Below are positions 25,597 through 32,852 of a stretch of 64,000 bases of DNA, piece after piece. The DNA is from Fusibacter bizertensis. GTDB taxonomy: Bacteria > Bacillota > Clostridia > Peptostreptococcales > Acidaminobacteraceae. The notes beneath the pieces are model-generated. The model was not told the DNA's origin and did not search any database. It was given only the letters and a program-made list of their open reading frames with translations. Within the stretch, counting starts at the first letter, position 1. Each line of letters starts with the position of its first letter. The DNA lies in contig NZ_JARYZI010000004.1 in the NCBI RefSeq assembly GCF_029914245.1, positions 62,001-126,000 on the forward strand, read 5' to 3'. The position numbers and the translations under genes are program-made.

Positions 25597-26466
25597 TTAT
25601 TTTCCAACATTTCTATTGAAACTGCCCATGGTATACCCTTCAAGGTCCAAAGTCACATATTCAAAGCCAAAGGATTTAATTTTCTCAGAAATTTCACGCA
25701 TCGTTTGTAAATTAAAAACCTTATCAATCTCTCTAGTTTCAATCTCAATCCTAGCAATACTACCGTGCTTACGCACTCTAACTGCTCGGATGCCTCTGCC
25801 AATCAGATAAGATTCTGCAGCTTCAATCATCCTAAGTTCACTAACATCAACCAAAGTATCATATGGTAGTCTCGTCAAAAGGCATGCATAAGGTGGCTTA
25901 TTCCAAGTCTCAAGTGCAAGCAATTTTGACCAAGCCCTGATTTCGTCCTTTGTTACTTCACAAGTCATCAGTGGACTTTGAATTTCAAGTTCTGCTAAAG
26001 CTCTCATACCCGGTCTATAATCTTTAGTATCATCAAAATTAGAACCATCTGCTACAAAATCAATTCCCACCTCTCTTGCAAAGGCTTTGATCGTACTAAA
26101 AATCTTGCCTTTACATAGATAACATCTGTCTACTGGGTTGTTCTTGATCTCTTCTGGAATACCCACTTCTATAAAACGATGATTAATACCAAGCTGCTGC
26201 GTGAGTTCCTTTGCTTCTTCTATCTCCCACTGTGCAATATACGGGGATATCACTGTAAGTGCAATTGCTTTTTCTCCCAAAAGCTCACTAGCAACTTTGA
26301 TGAGAAATGTACTATCTACACCACCTGAGAAAGCCACAACAAGTCCAGGATATTGCTCAATTACCTCACACAGTTTATTAAATTTCGCGTCTGCATCTCT
26401 AAGAAGTGAAACCGTAACTACATCTTCTTTATACTTTCTCCCATGATCTTTATTTAAATAATTCAA
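25597..26466 (-). CDS. larE: Nickel-pincer cofactor sulfur transferase LarE
   Basis: PP-loop ATPase that adenylates pyridinium bis-carboxylate mononucleotide and inserts sulfur. It has 289 residues. The P-loop is AFSGGVDSTFL (45-55). PVDRCYLCKGK contains Cys115 and Cys118, and PPYACLLTRLPY contains Cys195, the position of the sacrificial Cys in Lactobacillus LarE. The extra CxxC makes this a three-cysteine form, which I recall as the class that carries a [4Fe-4S] cluster and acts catalytically. The start is TTG with AGAGGA upstream. It lies between larC and larB. Confidence 0.93.
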   Translation of the reverse strand: MNYLNKDHGRKYKEDVVTVSLLRDADAKFNKLCEVIEQYPGLVVAFSGGVDSTFLIKVASELLGEKAIALTVISPYIAQWEIEEAKELTQQLGINHRFIEVGIPEEIKNNPVDRCYLCKGKIFSTIKAFAREVGIDFVADGSNFDDTKDYRPGMRALAELEIQSPLMTCEVTKDEIRAWSKLLALETWNKPPYACLLTRLPYDTLVDVSELRMIEAAESYLIGRGIRAVRVRKHGSIARIEIETREIDKVFNLQTMREISEKIKSFGFEYVTLDLEGYTMGSFNRNVGK

Positions 26467-26502
26467 ATTAATTTCCTCTCATATACATTTATAAATAAAC
26501 GA

Positions 26503-27789
26503 CTATAGTAATTTATTGATTCTTCTATATACTTCCTTAATGGAAAGTCCCGTTTCAAGTGCATATGCCTTTATCTGCTCATATTCGGGTTTGACGTTGA
26601 CAAGCTCCCCTTCAAAATAAGCTTTCTTAAGCGATATCGGTCCAAATTCAGTCTCAATCGTTTCAAACCGACGCTCGATTTTCACTTTTTCAACAGGATA
26701 CATACGCATACCTATAGAAGTCGTCTCAGTAAACAAAGTACGTTGAATTTGCTTTATGTCTTTTTCCTGAGCTAGGATTGTCAGTTTAATTGCAGAACGT
26801 CCTTTTTTCATAATAATCGGCGTTTTATACACATCAAGTGCACCTGCATTAAAAAGTCTTTCTTCGGCATATACCAATTGTTCAGATGACATGTCATCGA
26901 TATTGGATTCTAAAATCCACTGTGAGGGTTCGTTTGATTCATATAAGTCTACAAGCATCACTCTCACGAGGTTAGGAATATCGAGGTTACGTGATCCTAG
27001 TCCATACCCCACTTTGTCGATGGCAAAGTTCTTTTGATTTGTAAATTCATCTACAAATGCACTGAGTATCGCAGCACCTGTAGGAGTTGTCATCTCAAAT
27101 TTTTCAACTTTACTACTGATTGGGACACCTTTTAAAATCTCAGCCGTAGCTGGAGCTGGGATCGGCATGAGACCATGTGCACATCTCACAAAACCACTTC
27201 CCACTTCAACAGTAGAAGCCATCACCTTATCTACACCCAGTGCGTCTAGGCAAATCGCTGCACCTACTACATCGACGATAGAGTCAATCGCACCTACTTC
27301 GTGAAAGTGCACTTCATCGACTGTTTTACCATGGATTTTTGCTTCAGCCGTTGCAATAAGCAAAAACACCTTCATACTTTTATCTTTCACATCTTGCGAT
27401 AGCGTACTCGCCTCAATTATCTGCTTGATTTCTCTAAAATCACGAAGATGCTCATGGTCATGCGAATGATTGTCTTCATGTGAATGCCCATGGTCATGTG
27501 GATGATCGTGGTCGTGTGGATGATTATGGTCGTGTGAATGATTATGGTCATGTGCATGGTCATGGTTATGTCCGTGGTCATGTTCATTGTTAAGATCAAT
27601 TACATCTAGTTTTTTTCCAAAAATACCATGTTTATTATCAATTTTAAGTTCCAATCTAAACTCATGATCTAATCCAAGTTTTGAAAGTTCTTTTTTTAGA
27701 TATTCAAACTCAACGCCTAGGTCAAGCATCGCTCCAAGATTCATATCCCCACTTAAACCTGCAAAACAATCATAATATAATGCTTTCAT
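26503..27789 (-). CDS. larC: Nickel-insertion protein LarC (continuous LarC1-LarC2) with His-rich segment
   Basis: CTP-dependent cyclometallase that inserts nickel into the pincer cofactor. It has 428 residues in one uninterrupted frame, whereas Lactobacillus makes the full protein by a frameshift between larC1 and larC2. The N-terminus MKALYYDCFAGLSGDMNLGAMLD is diagnostic. HFHEVGAIDSIVDVVGAAICLD and TPTGAAIL are core blocks. Residues 70-114 contain 22 His alternating with Asp/Asn/Gly/Pro and could bind or store nickel. The start has GAGGAGG. It follows truA by 116 bases and heads larC-larE-larB. Confidence 0.95.
   Translation of the reverse strand: MKALYYDCFAGLSGDMNLGAMLDLGVEFEYLKKELSKLGLDHEFRLELKIDNKHGIFGKKLDVIDLNNEHDHGHNHDHAHDHNHSHDHNHPHDHDHPHDHGHSHEDNHSHDHEHLRDFREIKQIIEASTLSQDVKDKSMKVFLLIATAEAKIHGKTVDEVHFHEVGAIDSIVDVVGAAICLDALGVDKVMASTVEVGSGFVRCAHGLMPIPAPATAEILKGVPISSKVEKFEMTTPTGAAILSAFVDEFTNQKNFAIDKVGYGLGSRNLDIPNLVRVMLVDLYESNEPSQWILESNIDDMSSEQLVYAEERLFNAGALDVYKTPIIMKKGRSAIKLTILAQEKDIKQIQRTLFTETTSIGMRMYPVEKVKIERRFETIETEFGPISLKKAYFEGELVNVKPEYEQIKAYALETGLSIKEVYRRINKLL
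27448..27582 (-). repeat. Degenerate repeat encoding the His-rich segment of LarC
   Basis: About 135 bases built from CAtGAC/CATAAT-like hexamers encode alternating His-Asp/His-Asn pairs at LarC residues 70-114. Opposite-strand and alternate-frame reading frames here are by-products of the repeat, not genes. Such tracts vary in length between strains by slippage. Confidence 0.8.
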
Positions 27790-27905
27790 ATAACCTCCTC
27801 AAATTAACAAAATAGTCATTTGCCGGCTTCATGCACAGCATCTTATCTTCTCTTTAATTAAACATACCCTTTATATTTGCTATGTTCATAACGATTACAC
27901 TCGAT

Positions 27906-28661
27906 CTAGTAAATAACAGATTCAAGATAAAGCCCTTTAGCAGGTGCAGTCTCTCCAGCGTATTCACGAATACCTGTGTCAAAGACTTTCTCTAGTGTAG
28001 AGAGCTCTCGTTCTCTTAGTCCTACTTCTATTATAGTCCCCACCATTATGCGAACCATATTATAAAGGAATCCATTTCCTTTGAATTCTATTTTCAGCAT
28101 ATTTTGTTCTTTGATGAACTTTATTTCATCAACTGTTCGAATTGTACTTTTTTTAGTCTTATCTGTTGAATAACCTTTAAAGTCATGTGTACCAACAAAC
28201 AGTTTTGCAGCATCTTCCATTAGTTTCAGTGACAAATGCTCACGCTTACTCCCAAGGTCATAAACATAATTACGTTCAAATACCGGGGGGTGTTCAGCAA
28301 GCCACAGTTGATAGACATAAGTTTTTTGCTTTACCATAAATCTTGCATGGAAACGGTCATCCACTTCTTCTAAAGAAACCACTACAATATCTTCTGGAAG
28401 AAAGTAATTAATCTCACGTATGAATAACTCGATTTTATCTTGATCTCCAATACACATGTGAGACTTAAAATTTGCGACTTGGCCTTTCGCATGTACACCG
28501 GCATCGGTTCTTCCTGATCCATGGATCTCTATGGCTTCATTCATGAGTTTACTTAGGACCATTTCCAGCTTCTGCTGGATGGTATTATCAGTGGTTTTAA
28601 GTCTTTGCCACCCTTTGTAGCGTGTGCCTTCATACTGCAAAATTATCTTATAATTATTCAT
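27906..28661 (-). CDS. truA: tRNA pseudouridine(38-40) synthase
   Basis: Isomerises uridines 38-40 in the tRNA anticodon arm. It has 251 residues. The N-terminus is ILQYEGTRYKGWQRL, and the catalytic Asp is Asp53 in GSGRTDAGVHAKGQVANF. FKGNGFLYNMVRIMVGTIIEVGLRE is the conserved C-terminal block. The ribosome binding site is weak. Some Firmicutes have two TruA paralogues; this could be either one. It lies upstream of larC with no terminator between, so read-through into lar is possible. Confidence 0.94.
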   Translation of the reverse strand: MNNYKIILQYEGTRYKGWQRLKTTDNTIQQKLEMVLSKLMNEAIEIHGSGRTDAGVHAKGQVANFKSHMCIGDQDKIELFIREINYFLPEDIVVVSLEEVDDRFHARFMVKQKTYVYQLWLAEHPPVFERNYVYDLGSKREHLSLKLMEDAAKLFVGTHDFKGYSTDKTKKSTIRTVDEIKFIKEQNMLKIEFKGNGFLYNMVRIMVGTIIEVGLRERELSTLEKVFDTGIREYAGETAPAKGLYLESVIY

Positions 28662-28721
28662 AATTCATCTGTATGACTTTACTAACAAATAAACTCATAC
28701 GCTCCTCCATAAGTATTAGGA

Positions 28722-28749
28722 TAAAAAAAGCTGACGATTTCGTCAGCTT
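28722..28749 (-). terminator. Terminator of the 336-residue orphan gene
   Basis: AAGCTGACG/CGTCAGCTT perfect stem (28728-28736 / 28741-28749) with a four-base loop and a T run on the - strand. It lies 66 bases past the orphan's stop and upstream of truA. Confidence 0.88.
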
Positions 28750-28814
28750 CATGTTAATCACAAAGTGTTTCGCTTCCCTAATCAGTATATCAAAAAAGGT
28801 GAAGTACAGGAAGA

Positions 28815-29825
28815 TTATCTCGTTGCAAAGATATAATCTTCTAGCCCACTAATAAAGCGAATATCTTCTTCTTCAAGGTTTTTATATAATTCTTGTCTAT
28901 AATAATCACTGAGTTTCTCTTTACTTGAGATACCCTTGATTTTGATTTCATCCCAGTGAATTTTCTTTTTTTTGTAATATAGATCAAAATCTACGATTCG
29001 CTCACCATTTTCCATATACTCAAGTGCAAAGAGGACTTTTTTAATTTCCTTAGGTTCCATATAGGTGTAAAGTGTTACCTTGTAACCACCTGTACTACTA
29101 AAGAACCTACCAGAATCTTCACTCCAGCCTTCTTTCAAGACCATACCAGCACCAAGACAATCCAGTGCATAAATCATGCGATCGTAGTGTGTCTTGTAAT
29201 CTTCATATTTATCTTTAATATTAATGGTCAAATTATACCAATCTTTATTTTCAGTGTTTCGGTTGATGTATTTTAAAGCGTGATGGTCTAGAATATTGAT
29301 GGTCTCAGAAAAATGTTCTGTTGTGTAAACTGATTTGTGGTAAAAGTCCGAAAATTCTAGTTTTTTATTTATATTCCCTTTTGTGAAAAGGATCACTGTC
29401 CCTTCAGAATACGCATTAATAACTGTTCTAGTTGACTCTACAGACGCTCTAAAATCTTCAGTAATTTCGTTAATCGTATTTTCCACATTTCCAATTACTT
29501 TCATAACGATAATTCTCGGCGCACGCCGAACGTAAGCAATATTATTTGCACTACATTGGTTAAGTGATTTCATTAAGAATGCTTGTGCGCTATCATTGAT
29601 AATCACACAGTGTTCTACATCAAATCTTGTTACATTTTCCTTGCCATTCTCTGCAATAAATATAAGTGTTTGATGATGGTTCATCACAGAGATGATATCT
29701 TCAAAAGTTTTAACTCGATCACTAATTTCAACTTGCTCAAATTGCGTTTTTAAAAATGACCTAAATAATTGTTCATCTTTGGCCTCTACAATTAGTATTC
29801 TTGGGCCACTTCTAACAAAAGACAT
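28815..29825 (-). CDS. Unrecognised 336-residue protein
   Basis: I do not recognise this protein. It is soluble, with no signal peptide or membrane helix, and charged. It opens with GPRILIVEAKDEQLFRSFL, which resembles the first strand and helix of a response-regulator receiver, but the acidic Asp pair is missing. A middle segment RAPRIIVMKVIGNVENTINE begins a second alpha/beta-looking region. The C-terminal third is rich in Lys, Tyr and Glu (VDFDLYYKKKKIHWDE). It has its own terminator and a hairpin in its 5' region, so it is a free-standing gene. The codon pattern is like its neighbours. It is divergent from the hydrogenase operon across a 305-base gap. Confidence 0.75.
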   Translation of the reverse strand: MSFVRSGPRILIVEAKDEQLFRSFLKTQFEQVEISDRVKTFEDIISVMNHHQTLIFIAENGKENVTRFDVEHCVIINDSAQAFLMKSLNQCSANNIAYVRRAPRIIVMKVIGNVENTINEITEDFRASVESTRTVINAYSEGTVILFTKGNINKKLEFSDFYHKSVYTTEHFSETINILDHHALKYINRNTENKDWYNLTINIKDKYEDYKTHYDRMIYALDCLGAGMVLKEGWSEDSGRFFSSTGGYKVTLYTYMEPKEIKKVLFALEYMENGERIVDFDLYYKKKKIHWDEIKIKGISSKEKLSDYYRQELYKNLEEEDIRFISGLEDYIFATR

Positions 29826-29857
29826 TATTGTCCTACCTCTTTTATAAAATAATTAAC

Positions 29858-29890
29858 CCCCATAAGAAGAATTTTGTCTCCACTATGGGG
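29858..29890 (-). other. Inverted repeat in the leader of the 336-residue gene
   Basis: CCCCATA (29858-29864) and TATGGGG (29884-29890) pair around a 19-base loop, 33-65 bases upstream of the orphan start. It could be a leader hairpin or an operator shared with the divergent hydrogenase operon. Confidence 0.45.
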
Positions 29891-29942
29891 CGTCCAGTTG
29901 ATCAAATTATTACCAAAAATAGTAAATATTTTGGTTACCTAT

Positions 29943-29965
29943 TTAAACAGATAACTATAGTTTAA
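29943..29965. promoter_or_regulatory. Dyad in the hydrogenase upstream region
   Basis: TTAAAC-N11-GTTTAA lies in the 305-base gap between the orphan gene and hndA. I see no clear Rex or FNR consensus in the gap. A TATACT at 30052-30057 is the best -10 candidate for the hydrogenase operon, with a poor -35. The rest of the gap is A/T-rich without recognisable features. Confidence 0.3.
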
Positions 29966-30130
29966 CCGTTTTTGTATAAAAATCAAGGTGAAGTTATATT
30001 ATTTAACAATATCAAGGCAAATAGTAGGTTTTAACTTATCACATAAAAGTATATACTATTAATATCTGAATAGTTTTTATTTTCAGAATATTTGAGGATT
30101 TATAAATCAAACAATGAAAGGAAGGTTTAT

Positions 30131-30637
30131 ATGTCAGATATTTTTAGTCTAGAGCACGCTGATGAGAAACTAAAAGCACTAGATGCCTTTATTATCGAGC
30201 AAGATGCCAAAGAAGAATCACTCATAGCCATTTTGCACAAGGCACAAGATCTATTTGGTTATCTCCCTAGCGAATTACAACTCTATGTTTCAAGGAAACT
30301 CGATATCCCAGCTGCAAAGGTTTATGGTGTAGTGAGTTTCTACTCGTATTTTACCCAATCAAAGCGAGGAAAACATACCATTAGCGTATGTATGGGGACT
30401 GCATGCTTTGTCAAAGGCATTGAAAAAGTAATGCATGAATTTTCTGAGCAGCTTAATATCAAATCCGGAGAAAATTCAGCTGATGGTCTGTTTACATTAA
30501 AAGATGTCCGCTGCATTGGCGCATGTGGTCTTGCACCTGTGGTTATGATCGATGACAAAGTTTTTGGTCACGTGAAACCAGGTGATGTAAGCAACATCAT
30601 AGCAGAGTATAGAGCGCAAGAAGGGAGTGAAACATAA
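30131..30637 (+). CDS. hndA: NAD(P)-linked [FeFe] hydrogenase, NuoE-like subunit
   Basis: Thioredoxin-fold [2Fe-2S] subunit of the multimeric hydrogenase. The ATG at 30131 has GAAAGGAAGG upstream and gives 168 residues; an upstream TTG at 30092 would add a non-conserved tail and is rejected. Cluster ligands are Cys87 and Cys92 in SVCMGTACFVKG and Cys128 and Cys132 in VRCIGACGLAPV. The helical N-terminus LIAILHKAQDLFGYLP is typical. Its last base overlaps the next start codon, so the two are translationally coupled. It relays electrons within HndABCD. Confidence 0.94.
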   Translation: MSDIFSLEHADEKLKALDAFIIEQDAKEESLIAILHKAQDLFGYLPSELQLYVSRKLDIPAAKVYGVVSFYSYFTQSKRGKHTISVCMGTACFVKGIEKVMHEFSEQLNIKSGENSADGLFTLKDVRCIGACGLAPVVMIDDKVFGHVKPGDVSNIIAEYRAQEGSET

Positions 30638-31032
30638 TGCCAGTAAAATCCTTAGAAGAACTCAAAAAAATCAGAGAAGATCAAATCAAAAAAGTAAAAC
30701 TTAGAGAGTCTGGAGAATCAGATGATCAAACAGTAGAAATCCTTGTGGGAATGGCGACCTGCGGTATAGCTGCTGGCAGCAGAGAAGTTTTAAACGAACT
30801 GATCACTCAAATTACAGATCAGGGAATAGATCATATCAAAGTCGTTCAAGTCGGTTGCATGGGTTATTGTCACAGCGAACCTACTGTACAAGTGAACATG
30901 CCAGGACATGAACCAACGATTTATGGCAATGTCGATAAAGCTTTTGTTTCTGATATTCTCGATCAACATATTGGAAAGGGTAAAATCCTTGACGATCACG
31001 TGTTAATCAAGACTTATCAGAGCGCTTTATAA
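30637..31032 (+). CDS. hndB: Hydrogenase subunit HndB, thioredoxin-like ferredoxin
   Basis: Small 131-residue subunit with a thioredoxin-like fold. Residues 1-30 are a Lys/Glu-rich helix. VGMATCGIAAGSREVL carries Cys42, and VQVGCMGYCHSEPTVQV carries Cys74 and Cys78. Only three of the four usual [2Fe-2S] cysteines are visible, which is common in HndB. The start ATG overlaps the hndA stop by one base. It is a standard component of four-gene NADP-reducing or electron-bifurcating hydrogenases; the direction of catalysis is not readable here. Confidence 0.88.
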   Translation: MPVKSLEELKKIREDQIKKVKLRESGESDDQTVEILVGMATCGIAAGSREVLNELITQITDQGIDHIKVVQVGCMGYCHSEPTVQVNMPGHEPTIYGNVDKAFVSDILDQHIGKGKILDDHVLIKTYQSAL

Positions 31033-31045
31033 GGAGGTTTGGGGT

Positions 31046-32839
31046 ATGACTACACAAAGAACACACATTATGGTATGTGGCGGTACCGGTTGTGTCTCAG
31101 CACAAAGTCTAGAAATCGTAGATAAATTCAAGTCTAAACTTGAAAGTGCTGGATATGGTGAAGAAGTTGCAGTTATAAAAACTGGATGTTTTGGCTTTTG
31201 CGGACAAGGTCCAATTGTTAAAATTCATCCAGACAATATATTTTATGTTCAAGTCGCATTAACTGATGTCGATGATATCGTTAATGAACATATCATAAAA
31301 GGTCGTGTCGTTGAGCGCTTGCTTTATAAAGAACCAGAAACACAAAAAGCACTACCAAAACACGATGAAATGAGTTTTTATAAAAAGCAATATCGGATTG
31401 CACTACGCAATTGTGGGTTGATCAACCCAGAAGATATCAATGAATATATTGCTTTTAATGGTTATGAGGCTTTAGGAAAAGTTTTAACAGAACATACACC
31501 TGAACAAGTAATCGATATCGTAAAAGCTAGTGGTTTACGCGGTCGAGGTGGTGGCGGCTTCTTAACTGGACTAAAATGGGAATTTACAAGAAAACCCGTA
31601 GCGGATCAAAAATATGTAATTTGTAATGCTGACGAGGGCGATCCCGGTGCTTTTATGGACCGGTCAATTCTTGAAGGCGATCCACATACAGTACTTGAAG
31701 CAATGGCAATAGCAGGTTATGCTATTGGCGCTTCTGAGGGTATAATCTATATCAGAGCTGAATATCCATTAGCGATCAAAAGATTAGAGGTTGCAATTGA
31801 GCAAGCACAAGAATATGGTTTTTTAGGTAAGAACATTTTCAGCACAGATTTTAGCTTTGAAATCAAGATCAAGTTAGGTGCTGGCGCGTTTGTTTGTGGA
31901 GAAGAAACCGCTCTTATACACTCTGTAGAAGGTAAGCGTGGCGAACCTACTAAGAAACCACCCTATCCATCAATTGCAGGATTTAACGGCAAACCTACTA
32001 GTGTTAACAATGTTGAAACGTTTGCAAGTGTATGCCCTATTATATTAAAAGGACCAGAGTGGTTTAGTAGCATTGGAACCGAAACCTCTAAAGGCACAAA
32101 AGTCTTTGCACTCGCTGGCAAAATCAACAATGTAGGATTAGTTGAGGTGCCTATGGGAACCACCTTAAGAGAAATCATCTACGATATCGGTGGTGGAATC
32201 ATAGGTGGCAAAGCTTTTAAAGCCGTTCAAACTGGCGGACCATCAGGAGGCGTCATCACTGTAGCAGATCTTGATACACCTATCGATTATGAAAGCCTTA
32301 AAAACATCGGTTCTATGATGGGTTCAGGTGGTATGATCGTTATGGACGAAGATGATTGCATGGTCAACATTGCCAAGTTCTATCTTGAGTTCACACAAGA
32401 CGAGTCATGCGGCAAGTGTACACCTTGTCGTCTTGGTACCAAAAGGATGTATGAACTACTAGATAAAATCACACAAGGCAACGGTGCCATGGAAGATATT
32501 GACAAATTAAGAACGCTTGGAAATTCAATCAAAGATAGTGCACTATGCGGACTCGGTCAAACTGCTCCAAACCCAGTTCTTAGTACACTTGAATATTTCT
32601 ATGATGAATATATTGCGCATATTAAAGATAAGAGATGTCCAGCTGGTGCATGTAAGGCACTTGCTAAGTATTCAATTATTGAAGAAAAATGCATTGGATG
32701 TACCGCGTGTGCTAGAGTATGTCCTGTAAACTGTATCTCAGGCGCACCAAAGCAAAAACACGTTATCGACGAGTCGCTATGCATCGCATGTGGTGCTTGC
32801 TACACAGCTTGTAAATTCCAAGCCGTCTTAAAACCATAA
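31046..32839 (+). CDS. hndC: NuoF-like flavoprotein subunit of the hydrogenase
   Basis: Subunit of 597 residues that binds FMN and NAD(P)H. An N-terminal thioredoxin-like domain has Cys11, 16, 48 and 52. The FMN/nucleotide region contains GLRGRGGGGFLTGLKW and CNADEGDPGAFMDRS, then GAGAFVCGEETALIHSVEG. An SLBB domain follows. The cluster ESCGKCTPCRLGTKRM is the NuoF N3 site, and the C-terminus has two [4Fe-4S] ferredoxin motifs, CIGCTACARVCPV and CIACGACYTACKF. AAGGAGG precedes the start. In bifurcating complexes this subunit, with HndA and HndD, couples NADH and ferredoxin oxidation to H2 evolution. Confidence 0.95.
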   Translation: MTTQRTHIMVCGGTGCVSAQSLEIVDKFKSKLESAGYGEEVAVIKTGCFGFCGQGPIVKIHPDNIFYVQVALTDVDDIVNEHIIKGRVVERLLYKEPETQKALPKHDEMSFYKKQYRIALRNCGLINPEDINEYIAFNGYEALGKVLTEHTPEQVIDIVKASGLRGRGGGGFLTGLKWEFTRKPVADQKYVICNADEGDPGAFMDRSILEGDPHTVLEAMAIAGYAIGASEGIIYIRAEYPLAIKRLEVAIEQAQEYGFLGKNIFSTDFSFEIKIKLGAGAFVCGEETALIHSVEGKRGEPTKKPPYPSIAGFNGKPTSVNNVETFASVCPIILKGPEWFSSIGTETSKGTKVFALAGKINNVGLVEVPMGTTLREIIYDIGGGIIGGKAFKAVQTGGPSGGVITVADLDTPIDYESLKNIGSMMGSGGMIVMDEDDCMVNIAKFYLEFTQDESCGKCTPCRLGTKRMYELLDKITQGNGAMEDIDKLRTLGNSIKDSALCGLGQTAPNPVLSTLEYFYDEYIAHIKDKRCPAGACKALAKYSIIEEKCIGCTACARVCPVNCISGAPKQKHVIDESLCIACGACYTACKFQAVLKP

Positions 32840-32852
32840 AGGGGGTATTCCA

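Noticed and set aside
27417-27599. Second reading frame across the His-rich segment of larC
   Set aside because: It is a frame-shifted reading of the low-complexity repeat, with no ribosome binding site and Ile/Thr/Met-only composition.
27790-27905. The 116-base leader before larC as a metal riboswitch
   Set aside because: I could not find the conserved NiCo or cobalamin cores; only a short GCCGGC palindrome is visible.
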